This document shows, piece after piece, positions 1-8,712 of a stretch of DNA of 64,000 nt. The notes under the pieces were generated by a model. It did not search any database and was not told where the DNA came from. It saw only the letters and a list, made by a program, of their open reading frames with translations. Origin of the DNA: Kribbella pittospori (GTDB taxonomy: Bacteria > Actinomycetota > Actinomycetes > Propionibacteriales > Kribbellaceae); assembly GCF_004331465.1 (NCBI RefSeq), contig NZ_SJKB01000005.1, positions 477,174 to 541,173 of the forward strand, given 5' to 3'. The position numbers and the translations under genes were made by a program. The first letter of the stretch is position 1, and the number at the start of each line of letters is the position of its first letter.

Positions 1-354
1 CACCGCAAGGTCGTGTACGTCGAAGACGGTCGCCGGATCCGGGTCCGGCTCGAGCGCCCGCAGTACGTCGATCACGTCCGGCGGACAGTGCAGCGGGACC
101 GGCGGAGCGTCCGGCGCCTCGTAGTAGCGAACGCGCGCGAGGCCGCTCACGTCGACACAGTGGTCGGGATGCTGGTGGGTGACGACGACCGCGTCGACCT
201 CACCCTTGGGGCGATGCTCCAGCAGTCGCGGCAGAGCGCCGTACCCGAGATCGAGGACGACGCGGAAACCGTCGTACTCGAGCAGGAAGCCGGCGCACGC
301 CCGTCCCGCCTCCGGCCAGGCGCCGCACGAGCCGAGGACGGTGAGCGCCCTCAA
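1..354 (-). CDS. MBL-fold metallo-hydrolase, N-terminal part (cut by window edge)
   Basis: The minus strand reads from a TTG codon at 354 that overlaps the TGA of the upstream yccF-like gene (TTGA), so the two are translationally coupled. The first 118 residues run open to the window edge. Residues 60-65 read HQHPDH, the zinc-binding HxHxDH motif of the metallo-beta-lactamase fold, after a GSCGAWPEAGRAC opening and a DLGYG strand, an arrangement typical of RNase Z-like/MBL hydrolases in actinobacteria. Substrate is not predictable. The C-terminal zinc ligands lie outside the window. The TTG start is chosen from the overlap; there is no ATG or GTG nearby in frame. Confidence 0.75.
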   Translation of the reverse strand, partial: MRALTVLGSCGAWPEAGRACAGFLLEYDGFRVVLDLGYGALPRLLEHRPKGEVDAVVVTHQHPDHCVDVSGLARVRYYEAPDAPPVPLHCPPDVIDVLRALEPDPDPATVFDVHDLAV

Positions 355-743
355 CGGACGGCGAACGGCTGGTCGCTGGGCACGATCTCCTTGCCCAGCG
401 GCAGCAGCGAGATCGGGATCAGCTTGAAGTTGGTCAGGCCGAGCGGGATCCCGATGATCGTCACGCAGAGCGCGATCCCGGTGGCCAGGTGCCCGAGCGC
501 CAGCCACCAGCCGGCGAACACGACCCAGATGATGTTGCCCAGTACGGCGCCTGCCCCGGCGCTCGGCTTGTCGACCATGGTCCGGCCGAACGGCCACAGC
601 GTGAACCCGGCGATCCGGAACGCAGCGATGCCGAACGGGATGGTCACGATCAGCACGCAGCAGATCACGCCGGCGATCGCGTAGCCGATCGCCAGCCAGA
701 ACCCGGCCAGCACCAGCCAGATCAGGTTGAGAAGTGTCCTCAT
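351..743 (-). CDS. YccF domain-containing inner membrane protein
   Basis: A 130-residue, very hydrophobic protein made of two similar halves: residues ~3-50 and ~70-118 each contain an N/L-I-W-(L/V)V-(L/F)AG(F/W)WLA segment followed by IPFG or IPLG and a basic turn. This duplicated layout is the YccF family (DUF307). About four membrane segments. Function of the family is unknown. The start at 743 is taken rather than an upstream ATG at 791 because the extra residues are polar and unlike the family. It is followed with a 4-bp overlap by the MBL hydrolase, so the two are probably co-transcribed. Confidence 0.88.
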   Translation of the reverse strand: MRTLLNLIWLVLAGFWLAIGYAIAGVICCVLIVTIPFGIAAFRIAGFTLWPFGRTMVDKPSAGAGAVLGNIIWVVFAGWWLALGHLATGIALCVTIIGIPLGLTNFKLIPISLLPLGKEIVPSDQPFAVR

Positions 744-836
744 GCTGTCAGCCTGCCACCCGATGGGGTACTCCAGAACGATCCGCGCCACAAGCCCGGG
801 ATCATTCCGGGAGACCCTGACTCGGGAGCAGGCGTA

Positions 837-1973
837 CTAGTACTCGTCGGTGCTCAGAGTGGCAAACGTCATCCCGGCGTTCATCAGGCGTTGCCGCAAT
901 GCCGGACCCATCGCGGCGGCAGTGGTCGTCTGGCCGGCCGTGGTCGGGAGCTCGTCGCGAGCGAGGCACAGAGCGCTCTCGGCCAGCATCTTGGCGGTCT
1001 CGTCGTACCCGGGATCGCCGCCGGCAACCTCGGTGATCACCTGCTTGCCGCCACCACGGCCGACGAAGCGGACGTTGAACCACGACCTTGCCCGGCGCTC
1101 CGGACTCGGCCCGTCGCCTGGCTGCAGTCGCTTGAGCAGTGCGTTCCGGGCCGGCGGGATCTGGGCTGCGGCCACCAGCAGGGCGGCGCCACCGATGCCT
1201 CCGGCAACCATTGGGAGGCGCTTCATCGCGGCGTAATGCGAGTACCGGAAGTCCGGGCCGTAGTCCTCGAGCAGACGGGCGGAGTACCCGACGATCTGTG
1301 GGTCGATGGTCGGCAACGGGACTGCCCAGAAGCCTTGCTGCCGGTGGATCCTGCCGGGGACTGCCCTAGCTTTCCGGCCGTCCGGCCCCGGCTCGGCGTG
1401 GCGACGGGCGCGGTGTGCTTCGAGGTTCTGCTTCGGACGCGAGAACGCCGTGATCGCGGTATGGAAGGTGCCGCCGGACGGACGGCCGCCGGCCCGCAAC
1501 AGACCGTCGACCTGGATCGGGACGCGCCGGGGCAACTGCTCGACCGTGAACTGGACACCGAGATCGTACGGAATCGAGTCGAAGCCACAGGCGTGCACGA
1601 TCCGGGCGCCGGTCTCAACGGCCCGTTGGTGATAGCGCACGTACATGCGATCGATGAACTCTGGCTCACCGGTCAGATCGAGGTAGTCCGTTCCGGCGTC
1701 CGCACAGGCTGCCACCACAGGCTCACCGTACTGAATGTAGGGACCGACAGTGGTGGCGACGACCGTGGCCGACTCGGCAAGGGCCTGCAGAGACTTGGGA
1801 TCCGTGACATCGGCGTGCAGGACGTCCTTGCCGAAGGCTTCGAGCTTGCCTTGGTTGCGTCCGGCAACGGCCCATGTGAGGTCCGGCGGTGCGTTCTTGG
1901 CGAGGTACTCCGCTGTGAGCGCTCCGGTGAAGCCGCTCGCGCCGAGCAGGACGACGTCGTACTCGCGGCTCAT
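837..1973 (-). CDS. Saccharopine dehydrogenase NADP-binding domain / trans-acting enoyl reductase-like protein
   Basis: A 378-residue protein whose first 20 residues carry the Rossmann glycine motif GASGFTG (11-17), followed by AGRN, DVTDPKSL and a GPYxxYGEPVVxACAxAGTDYLDLTGE stretch. This is the layout of the actinobacterial saccharopine-reductase-like family that includes mycobacterial trans-acting enoyl reductases of lipid synthesis. The C-terminal half has a hydrophobic GGIGGAALLVAAA segment. The ATG at 1973 overlaps the TGA of the upstream SDR gene (ATGA), so the two form an operon, probably controlled by the divergent TetR regulator. Substrate is unknown; a role in lipid or fatty-acyl metabolism is inferred. 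Confidence 0.82.
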   Translation of the reverse strand: MSREYDVVLLGASGFTGALTAEYLAKNAPPDLTWAVAGRNQGKLEAFGKDVLHADVTDPKSLQALAESATVVATTVGPYIQYGEPVVAACADAGTDYLDLTGEPEFIDRMYVRYHQRAVETGARIVHACGFDSIPYDLGVQFTVEQLPRRVPIQVDGLLRAGGRPSGGTFHTAITAFSRPKQNLEAHRARRHAEPGPDGRKARAVPGRIHRQQGFWAVPLPTIDPQIVGYSARLLEDYGPDFRYSHYAAMKRLPMVAGGIGGAALLVAAAQIPPARNALLKRLQPGDGPSPERRARSWFNVRFVGRGGGKQVITEVAGGDPGYDETAKMLAESALCLARDELPTTAGQTTTAAAMGPALRQRLMNAGMTFATLSTDEY

Positions 1974-2854
1974 TTGCCCGCGGCCTTCTCGGCGTCGGCG
2001 CGGCCGCCGGCGCCGGTTGCGCGGGAGGAGGCCGCGGCACCGCGCGCCTGGATGTCGGCGAGTGCGGCCCGGTCGGCCTTCGGCACGCTGAATCTCGAAC
2101 CCGCCTCGATGACGTGCGGGATCACCCAGCGGAACACCTTCATCGCCCCGATCCAGCCCGGCACATGCACTGTCCGACGGCGCTTCCTGATCCCGTCGAC
2201 GAACTTGTCCACCGCGAAGTCCAGCGGGTACACCTTGCTCGCCAGCGGGATGCCGGTACGCATCTTGCCGAACACCGGGTGCTCGTCCGCGCCACGCACC
2301 ATGTCGGTGTCGACGAAGGTCATGTGTGCGACCCCGACCCGAACGCCCAGGTGCTTGAGCTCGGGCCGCAGCGTGTCCCCCATCGCCTCCACGCCGGCCT
2401 TCGCCACGTTGTACGCCGCCAGCCCGGGGATGTGAATGATCGCCGCGAGAGACGAGACCAGCAGCAGGTAGCCCTTGCTCTCCAGCAGATACGGCAGGGT
2501 CAGGTGGACGGACCGCCACACGCCGAGCAGGTCGACGTCCACGACGCGCTCCCACATCTTCGGGTCCATACTCCGGCTGAACCCGGGCGCGGCGATGCCG
2601 GCGTTCGCCATCACGACGTCGATCCGGCCGTACCGCTCGGCCACCGCCTCGACCGCGGTCCGCAGCGACTCGGTGTCGGTGACATCGGCCTCCCACCAAC
2701 CCGCGTCCGGCCCGCAGTCCTCCGCGACCTTCTTCAGCTCGTCCGGCTCCAGGCCGATCAGTGCCAGCGTGGCGCCGTCCCGCGCCAGCTTCCGGGCGAC
2801 CGCGGCGCCGATTCCGCGGGACGCGCCGGTGATGAGGACGACCTGACCACGCAT
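1970..2854 (-). CDS. SDR family oxidoreductase
   Basis: A classical short-chain dehydrogenase of 294 residues: TGASRGIG cofactor loop (9-16), NAG at 84-86, catalytic serine at 134/135, and Y148-x3-K152. The C-terminus beyond residue 265 is an Ala/Arg-rich tail. The ATG is preceded by GGAGG five bases upstream. First gene of a two-gene operon with the saccharopine-reductase-like protein, with a 4-bp overlap. Its promoter overlaps TetR-type operator 1, so repression by the divergent TetR protein is likely. NAD(P)-linked alcohol/ketone oxidoreduction is the family activity; the substrate is not known. Confidence 0.9.
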   Translation of the reverse strand: MRGQVVLITGASRGIGAAVARKLARDGATLALIGLEPDELKKVAEDCGPDAGWWEADVTDTESLRTAVEAVAERYGRIDVVMANAGIAAPGFSRSMDPKMWERVVDVDLLGVWRSVHLTLPYLLESKGYLLLVSSLAAIIHIPGLAAYNVAKAGVEAMGDTLRPELKHLGVRVGVAHMTFVDTDMVRGADEHPVFGKMRTGIPLASKVYPLDFAVDKFVDGIRKRRRTVHVPGWIGAMKVFRWVIPHVIEAGSRFSVPKADRAALADIQARGAAASSRATGAGGRADAEKAAGK

Positions 2855-2869
2855 CTGGACCTCCAGCTT

Positions 2870-2916
2870 GTTGAGTGGATACTCAACAGTAAGTGCTTGT
2901 TGACCTATTACTCAAT
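2870..2916. promoter_or_regulatory. Two TetR-type operator repeats between divergent genes
   Basis: Two copies of an 18-bp site share the form GTTGA-N5-TACTCAAY. Site 1 at 2870-2887 contains a perfect inverted repeat, GTTGAGT/ACTCAAC around GGAT. Site 2 at 2899-2916 matches at both ends. They are 29 bp apart start to start. Site 2 ends on the first base of TAGACT (2916-2921), the -10 box of the TetR gene; site 1 lies over the SDR promoter. Autorepression plus repression of the SDR operon is inferred. Confidence 0.75.
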
Positions 2917-2927
2917 AGACTGCCGGC

Positions 2928-3518
2928 ATGACCCAGACCTCGTCCGCCCGGCTGCGCCCCGGCGAACGCCGCAACCAGATCCTCGCGGCGGCCCGCCGCG
3001 TCCTGGTCGCCGACCCGCACCGCGAACTCACGGTCGAACTGGTCGCCGCCGAGGCCAAGGTCTCCCCCGCCCTGCTGTTCCACTACTTCGGCTCGAAGAA
3101 GAAGTTCCAGTACGCCGTGATCGAGGAAGCCGCCGCCGAGGTCATGCTGCGCACCGCGCCCGACCCGTCGCTGCCGCCCGACGAACAGCTCAGGTCCGGC
3201 ATCCGCGCCTTCGTCCGTGCGGTCCTCGAAGCCCCCCAGCTGTACCGCGCCACCCTGCTGATGTCAGCCGCCGGCGACCCCGACGTACGCGCACTGCACT
3301 CCGAGATCCGCCGGGTCTTCAGCACGTGGGTCATCAGCGCGGTCGCCCAGAGCGGCATCGAGATCACCCCGACGGTCGAGCTGGCCTGCCACGGCTGGCA
3401 GGGGTACGTCGAGCAGACCCTGCTCACCTGGATCGACAACCCGACCATCTCCCCAGAGGCCCTCGAGCACCTCTGCGAACAGTCCCTCGACGCCATCCTC
3501 ACGACCACCGAGGGTTAG
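2928..3518 (+). CDS. TetR/AcrR family transcriptional regulator
   Basis: A 196-residue protein with an N-terminal TetR DNA-binding domain: RRNQILAAARRVL helix and HTH at about 36-55 (LTVELVAAEAKVSPALLFHY) followed by FGSKKKF. The C-terminal domain is all-helical and divergent, as usual for ligand-binding TetR domains. The mRNA is probably leaderless: TAGACT at 2916-2921 is six bases from the ATG. It faces the SDR/saccharopine-reductase operon and two matching operators lie between, so it likely represses itself and that operon in response to a lipid-like ligand (inferred). Confidence 0.9.
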   Translation: MTQTSSARLRPGERRNQILAAARRVLVADPHRELTVELVAAEAKVSPALLFHYFGSKKKFQYAVIEEAAAEVMLRTAPDPSLPPDEQLRSGIRAFVRAVLEAPQLYRATLLMSAAGDPDVRALHSEIRRVFSTWVISAVAQSGIEITPTVELACHGWQGYVEQTLLTWIDNPTISPEALEHLCEQSLDAILTTTEG

Positions 3519-3527
3519 GGTTCACGG

Positions 3528-4331
3528 GTGCTGACGGTTGCCACGGTGAATGTGAACGGTGTCAGGGCCGCGTTCCGGCGCGGGATGGGTCCGTGGCTGG
3601 AGGAGACCGATCCGGATCTGTTGCTGATGCAGGAGGTTCGCGCGACGGACGACGTACTGCGGGAACAGCTCGGCGGGGACTGGAACATCGCGCACGCCGA
3701 GCCGTCGATCGACGGTCACAAGGGACGTGCGGGAGTCGCGGTGGCGAGCCGGCGGCCGATCAAGGACGAGCGGGGTGACATCGGGCCGGAGCGGTTCGCC
3801 GGATGCGGGCGGTGGGTCGAGGCGGACGTCGTACTGGACGACGGTACGACGCTGACGGCGGTGAGCACGTATGTGTTCACGGGTGAGTTCGAGACGCCGC
3901 CGCGGCAGGAGGAGAAGTACGCGTTCCTCGACGCGATCACGGCACGGCTGACCGAGTTGCGCGCGGACGGGCGGCACGTGCTGATGTGCGGCGACCTGAA
4001 CATCGCGCACCGCGAGGTCGACCTGAAGGCCTGGAAGGCGAACCGGAAGAAGAGCGGCTTCCTCCCCGAGGAGCGCGCCTGGATGGATCGCTTGTTCGAC
4101 TCCGGTTGGGTCGATCTGGGCCGACGCTTCGGCGGCGAAGGCCCCGGCCCGTACTCCTGGTGGTCGTGGCGCGGCAAGGCCTTCGACAACGACGCCGGCT
4201 GGCGGATCGACTACCAGATCGCCTCGCCCGAACTCGCCGAATCCGCCACCGGTTGCGTCGTCCACCGCGCCCCGACGTACGCCGAACGCTGGAGCGATCA
4301 CGCTCCCGTCGTGGAGACGTACGACGTCTGA
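3528..4331 (+). CDS. xth: Exodeoxyribonuclease III
   Basis: A 267-residue member of the exonuclease/endonuclease/phosphatase fold that cleaves at abasic sites and trims 3' ends in base-excision repair. Visible motifs: VNVNGVRAA at the start, catalytic LMQEVRA (E36), GDLNIAH near residue 155 (Asp/Asn), DNDAGWRIDYQIAS and the terminal SDHAPV with the catalytic His. Starts with GTG; TAGGGT at 3516-3521 lies six bases upstream, pointing to a leaderless transcript independent of the tetR gene that ends 9 bp before. Cytoplasmic, probably magnesium-dependent. Confidence 0.93.
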   Translation: MLTVATVNVNGVRAAFRRGMGPWLEETDPDLLLMQEVRATDDVLREQLGGDWNIAHAEPSIDGHKGRAGVAVASRRPIKDERGDIGPERFAGCGRWVEADVVLDDGTTLTAVSTYVFTGEFETPPRQEEKYAFLDAITARLTELRADGRHVLMCGDLNIAHREVDLKAWKANRKKSGFLPEERAWMDRLFDSGWVDLGRRFGGEGPGPYSWWSWRGKAFDNDAGWRIDYQIASPELAESATGCVVHRAPTYAERWSDHAPVVETYDV

Positions 4332-4388
4332 TCCGGAGGCTGTGGAAACCGGCAGCCGCGGCCGGTCCCGGGCGGGTAGTCTCGCGGC

Positions 4389-6467
4389 ATGTCCGAGTTG
4401 AATTCTTCCCCGAAGCCCCCGGTCGCCGCCCGCAAGCCGATCGAACGCAGTCATCACGGCGACGTGTTCGTCGACGACTACGAGTGGTTGCGGGACAAGA
4501 CCGACAACGAGGTGCTGGACTACCTGCGCGCCGAGAACAGCTACACCGAGGCCCGGACGGCGCACCTCGAATCGTTGCGTGAGGCAATCTTCAAAGAGAT
4601 CTCGGACCGCACCCTGCAGACCGACCTCAGCGTGCCGGCCCGGCATGGCGGGTACTGGTACTACTCCCGCACGGTCGAGGGCAAGCAGTACGGCATCCAC
4701 TGCCGGGTGAAGGTGGACGGCGACCAGCCCCCGGCCACCGACGGCGAGATCGCCGGCGAAGAGGTCATGCTGGACGGTAACGAGGTGGCCGGCGACTCGG
4801 AGTTCTTCTCGCTGGGCACTGTCGACGTCTCCCCCGACGGCCGGCTGCTCGCGTACTCCGTCGACCTCAAGGGCGACGAGCGGTTCACGCTGCGGATCAA
4901 GGACCTCGCCACCGGCGAGCTGCTGCCGGACGAGCTGCCCGAGGTGCACTACGGCTCGGCCTGGTCCGCGGACGGGTCGACGATCTTCTACACCAAGGTC
5001 GACGACGCGTGGCGGCCGTTCCAGGTCTGGCGGCACACTCTCGGCGCGACCGACGACGTGCTGGTCAAGGAGGAGCCGGACGAGCGGTTCTGGGTCGGCG
5101 TCGACCTGACCCGCAACGAGCAGGCGATCCAGATCGCCCTCGGCAGCAAGATCACCAGCGAGGTCTGGCTGCTCGACGCCAACGACCCCACCGGCGAGCC
5201 GGTCCTCGTCGCGCCCCGCCGTGACGGCGTCGAGTACGACGTTGAGCACGCCGGCGACCAACTGCTGATCACGCACAACGCCGACGCGGCGAACTTCTCC
5301 CTCGCGAGCGCGTCACTGGACTCCCCCGGCTCCTGGACCACACTGATCGAGGGCGACGAGTCGAGCCGGCTGCTCGGTGTCGACGCGTTCGCCGACCACG
5401 TCGTCCTGTACCGCCGTCGCGACGCCCTCACCGAGCTCGCGATCATGCGCCGTACCGACGGGGGCTTCGGGGCGCCCGAGGTGCTCGAGTTCGAGGAGCC
5501 GATCTACACCGTCTCCCCCGGCCGCAACGACGAGTGGCACGACACTCGCTACCGGTTCGGCTACACGTCGCTGGTCACGCCGGGTTCGACGTACGACGTG
5601 GACGTCGCGACCGGTGAGCGGCGGCTGCTCAAGCAGCAGCCCGTGCTCGGTGGGGTCGACCTCGGCGCCTACACGCAGTACCGCGAGTGGGCGACGGCGA
5701 GCGACGGGACCAAGGTGCCGATCTCGCTGGTGGCGCGCAAGGACGTCGCGAAGGACGGCAACGCGCCGGTCGTGCTGTACGGGTACGGCTCTTACGAGAG
5801 CTCGATGGACCCGTGGTTCTCGATCCCGCGGCTGTCGCTGCTGGACCGCGGCGTCGTGTTCGCGATCGCCCACGTGCGCGGTGGCGGTGAGCACGGCCGG
5901 CACTGGTACGACAACGGCAAGATGCTGGCCAAGCGGAACACGTTCACCGACTTCATCGCCGCGGCCGAGCACCTGGTGAAGGACGGCTGGACCCGGCCGG
6001 AGCGGATCGTGGCGCAGGGTGGCAGCGCCGGCGGCCTGCTGATGGGCGCGGTGGCGAACCTGGCGCCGGAGGCGTTCGGCGGAATCGTCGCCGAGGTGCC
6101 GTTCGTGGACGCGCTGACGACGATCCTGGATCCGTCGCTGCCGTTGACGGTGATCGAGTGGGAGGAATGGGGTAATCCGCTCGAGGACCCCGCGGTGTAC
6201 GAGTACATGAAGTCCTACTCGCCGTACGAAAACATCACCGCCCAGCGGTATCCGCGGATCCTCGCGATCACCAGCCTGAACGACACCCGGGTGTTCTTCG
6301 TGGAACCCGCGAAGTGGGTGGCCAAACTCCGGGCGATCGCCGATGCCGACGTACTGCTGAAAACCGAAATGGAGGCCGGCCACGGCGGCCGCAGCGGGCG
6401 GTACGACGCCTGGCGCGAGATCGCCTTCAGCCTGGCCTGGGAACTCGACACCCTCGGCCTGGCCTGA
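4389..6467 (+). CDS. ptrB: S9 family oligopeptidase (oligopeptidase B-like)
   Basis: A 692-residue prolyl-oligopeptidase-family serine peptidase. The N-terminal ~400 residues form the propeller domain (DDYEWLRD, SPDGRLLAYSVD); the C-terminal alpha/beta hydrolase domain carries GGSAGG with Ser546, Asp632 in SLNDTR and His665 in AGHGG, a complete triad. Length fits oligopeptidase B (about 690), which cuts short peptides after basic residues; the DUF-like acidic S1 determinants cannot be confirmed by eye. No signal peptide, so cytoplasmic. TAGTCT at 4377-4382 lies six bases before the ATG, implying a leaderless mRNA. Confidence 0.9.
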   Translation: MSELNSSPKPPVAARKPIERSHHGDVFVDDYEWLRDKTDNEVLDYLRAENSYTEARTAHLESLREAIFKEISDRTLQTDLSVPARHGGYWYYSRTVEGKQYGIHCRVKVDGDQPPATDGEIAGEEVMLDGNEVAGDSEFFSLGTVDVSPDGRLLAYSVDLKGDERFTLRIKDLATGELLPDELPEVHYGSAWSADGSTIFYTKVDDAWRPFQVWRHTLGATDDVLVKEEPDERFWVGVDLTRNEQAIQIALGSKITSEVWLLDANDPTGEPVLVAPRRDGVEYDVEHAGDQLLITHNADAANFSLASASLDSPGSWTTLIEGDESSRLLGVDAFADHVVLYRRRDALTELAIMRRTDGGFGAPEVLEFEEPIYTVSPGRNDEWHDTRYRFGYTSLVTPGSTYDVDVATGERRLLKQQPVLGGVDLGAYTQYREWATASDGTKVPISLVARKDVAKDGNAPVVLYGYGSYESSMDPWFSIPRLSLLDRGVVFAIAHVRGGGEHGRHWYDNGKMLAKRNTFTDFIAAAEHLVKDGWTRPERIVAQGGSAGGLLMGAVANLAPEAFGGIVAEVPFVDALTTILDPSLPLTVIEWEEWGNPLEDPAVYEYMKSYSPYENITAQRYPRILAITSLNDTRVFFVEPAKWVAKLRAIADADVLLKTEMEAGHGGRSGRYDAWREIAFSLAWELDTLGLA

Positions 6468-6858
6468 CCCTCGTTTCGGGCGGGAACACGGCGGGTACCT
6501 GCGGCGTTGCTGCTGGTTGGAGAGGTTGGAGGCAAGGTTCTGCCGGCACCACGTACGGCGTGTGTTGTGCAACACACAAGGCACCGGAGGCGGTGGTGAT
6601 TCTGGCAGGATTCTCAGGTTTCTTCCGTGGGGTGCCGCTGGGCACCGCAGGCGAATTCCCGCGCAAAGCAACGGGGAATTCGGACGCGCGGACGCAAAGG
6701 CGGTCGGGAAGCGGACACGAGCGGCTCCTGGACACCGGTTTCCAGGGCGCGATCGTGCCAGGAACTCTCAGGGAACCTTCAGGGTGTTTACACACTCGTC
6801 GTGGAATCTTGAACCTCACTCGAGCGTTGCTCTCCATGTAACGACGAAGGGAGTTTCG
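6468..6858 (+). promoter_or_regulatory. Structured 391-bp leader/promoter region of the sigma factor gene
   Basis: No convincing gene. Three exact inverted repeats follow each other: GTGTGTTG/CAACACAC around TG (6560-6577), GGTGCC/GGCACC around four bases (6631-6646), and GAATTCCC/GGGAATTC around 13 bases (6653-6681). Further down, GGAAC at 6772-6776 and CGTCGT at 6797-6802 resemble an ECF-type promoter, although the 20-bp gap is long; GGAAC also occurs at 6761. An SD (GAAGGGAG) precedes the GTG at 6859. This looks like a long regulated 5' leader, but no known RNA family is recognised. Confidence 0.45.
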
Positions 6859-7818
6859 GTGGCTCGCATGGCTCGTGTCCGCTCGGCGGACGACGGTATC
6901 GACGGCAAGGACAGCGTCGGTCTCTACCTCGAAGAGATCGCGCGGACGCCTTTGCTGACGGCTGAGGAAGAGGTCGAGCTCGCTGAGACGGTTGAGGCAG
7001 GTCTCCTGGCGGAGCAACTGCTGGCCGAGGGGCGGGTTGGACGCAAGAAGGGCGGAGCGCCCAAATATGCGACGGAGGAAGAGCTGGAGTGGCTGGCCGA
7101 AGAGGGCCAGCGCGCGCAGCAGCGGTTCGTGACCGCGAACCTCCGGTTGGTGGTGTCGATCGCGCGCCGGTACGGACGATCCCAGATGCCGCTGCTGGAC
7201 CTGGTCCAGGAGGGCAACACGGGTCTGATCCGGGCGGTGGAGAAGTTCGACTACCGGAAGGGATTCAAGTTCTCGACGTACGCGACCTGGTGGGTGCGGC
7301 AGGCCATCACCCGCGGTATCGCGCAGCAGGCCCGAGTGGTCCGGCTGCCGGTGCACGTGGTGGAGCAGCTGAACCAGATCGGGTCGGCCCGGCGGACGCT
7401 GGAGCGCAAGCTCGGCCGTGAGCCGGAGATCGACGAGATCGCGGCGGAGCTGGACCTGGACGTGGATCGGGTCACCGAGTTGATCCGGATCGGCCGGGAC
7501 CACATCAGCCTGGACAACCCGATCGACGACGAGGGCGAGACCTCGCTGGGCGACCTGATCGCGGCCGAGACCGCGCCGGGCCCGGACCAGCTGGTCGCCG
7601 ACGCGTCGGACCGCTCGGGCCTGTTCAGCCTGGTCGACCAGCTCGACCCGCGGTCGGCCGACGTGATCCGGCGGCGGTACGGCCTGCACGACGGCCGGCA
7701 GGCCAAACTCGCCGACATCGGCGCCGTGCACGGCATCTCCGCCGAGCGCGTCCGCCAGATCGAGCGCGAGGCCCTTGGCCGCCTGCGCCTGCTGGCAGAC
7801 CCGACCCTCGCCGCGTAA
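6859..7818 (+). CDS. RNA polymerase sigma factor, group 2 sigma-70 (SigB/Hrd-like)
   Basis: A 319-residue sigma-70 protein lacking region 1.1. Region 1.2 starts at DSVGLYLEEIARTPLLT; region 2 (about 90-150) has RLVVSIARRYGRSQMPLLDLVQEGN, the FDYRKGFKFSTYATWWVRQAI core; region 3 PVHVVEQLNQI; region 4 ends with the HTH ISAERVRQIEREALGRLR. Such factors direct stress or stationary-phase promoters in actinobacteria. GTG at 6859 with SD GAAGGGAG is chosen; an in-frame ATG nine bases later is possible. The structured leader suggests complex control. A strong terminator follows. Confidence 0.93.
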   Translation: MARMARVRSADDGIDGKDSVGLYLEEIARTPLLTAEEEVELAETVEAGLLAEQLLAEGRVGRKKGGAPKYATEEELEWLAEEGQRAQQRFVTANLRLVVSIARRYGRSQMPLLDLVQEGNTGLIRAVEKFDYRKGFKFSTYATWWVRQAITRGIAQQARVVRLPVHVVEQLNQIGSARRTLERKLGREPEIDEIAAELDLDVDRVTELIRIGRDHISLDNPIDDEGETSLGDLIAAETAPGPDQLVADASDRSGLFSLVDQLDPRSADVIRRRYGLHDGRQAKLADIGAVHGISAERVRQIEREALGRLRLLADPTLAA

Positions 7819-7840
7819 CCCCCACCCCGAAACCCCTCGA

Positions 7841-7877
7841 AGGACCCCCAGCCCACCGGCTGGGGGTCCTTCATTTC
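7841..7877 (+). terminator. Rho-independent terminator after the sigma factor gene
   Basis: Perfect 13-bp stem (AGGACCCCCAGCC, 7841-7853, pairing with 7858-7870) closed by the loop CACC and followed by TTCATTT. It lies 23 bp after the sigma stop and before the converging HAD gene. Confidence 0.9.
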
Positions 7878-7937
7878 TCAGCTCTGTCACTGTCGCCGGT
7901 TGGCTGCCGGCGGTGGCGCATCGAACACGTGATGTAG

Positions 7938-8654
7938 TCAGGCGACGGCTTTGTTCCAGGTGTCGATGAGGGCCGGGAGCTCGGACAGCCGCTGGACGGT
8001 CGCGTCCGGCTCGCCCTCGGTGTGACCGATCTGCTCGACCGGGATCGCGCTGTGCGGGATGTGCGCCGCCCGCATGCCGACGTTCTGCGCGCCCCAGACG
8101 TCGTCGAAGAGCCGGTCGCCCACGAACAGGCACCGAGACGGCTCCGACTCCCCCACCGCCCGCATGGCCGACAGGAACGCCTCCGGGTGAGGCTTCGTGT
8201 ACGGGATCTCGCTGGTGTAGACGGCCCCGTCCAGCAATTCCAGTACGCCGTCCCGCTCGAAGATCTCCTCGTGGCGGCTGCGCGACCAGATCGTGTTCGA
8301 CAGCACTCCGACCTTGAGCCCGCGGGCCCGCAGGTCGCGCAGAGTGTCGATCGCGTCGGACTCGAGTTCGGTGTGCGGGTGCCACTGCCGCTCGTACTCA
8401 ACCTGCGCCGCCGGGGTCATCACCACATCGGCCAGCAGGCACACCTCCTCGAGCGTGCTGCTCAGGTGCCGGTCGCGCGACCGCGCCCAGACCGAGGCCT
8501 CCGCCTCGAACAGCCGGCTCGCGAGCTCGTCCGCCCGGGCCTCGTCGATCACCGCCGCCACCGTCCGCCAGACGGCGTACAGGTCGACGGTGTGCCAGGT
8601 CGCCAGTGTGCCGCCCCAGTCGAACAGGACGGCCTCGATCTTCGTGTTCGTCAC
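7938..8654 (-). CDS. HAD family hydrolase
   Basis: A 238-residue haloacid dehalogenase-superfamily phosphatase: motif I FDWGGT (Asp12 nucleophile; Gly replaces the usual second Asp, as seen in many actinobacterial members), motif II LSNT, motif III TKPHPEAF with the lysine, and motif IV VGDRLFDDVWGAQNVGM. The alpha-helical cap lies between residues ~20 and 90. Starts with GTG. Converges on the sigma factor gene with the terminator between. The substrate, probably a small phosphorylated metabolite, cannot be named. Confidence 0.87.
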   Translation of the reverse strand: MTNTKIEAVLFDWGGTLATWHTVDLYAVWRTVAAVIDEARADELASRLFEAEASVWARSRDRHLSSTLEEVCLLADVVMTPAAQVEYERQWHPHTELESDAIDTLRDLRARGLKVGVLSNTIWSRSRHEEIFERDGVLELLDGAVYTSEIPYTKPHPEAFLSAMRAVGESEPSRCLFVGDRLFDDVWGAQNVGMRAAHIPHSAIPVEQIGHTEGEPDATVQRLSELPALIDTWNKAVA

Positions 8655-8712
8655 GCGCCTACCCTGGCAGACGGCCCGGACAATTCTCGCCCGGTTTTCG
8701 TCAGCTCACCGG

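Noticed and set aside
489..2435. 648-codon open frame on the plus strand antisense to the reductase/SDR operon
   Set aside because: High-GC antisense frame; Pro/Arg/His-rich with no domain, while the minus-strand genes have complete family motifs.
6772..6802. SigE-type ECF promoter (GGAAC ... CGTCGT) for the sigma factor
   Set aside because: Spacing of 20 bp is too long to call confidently; kept only as a note in the leader entry.
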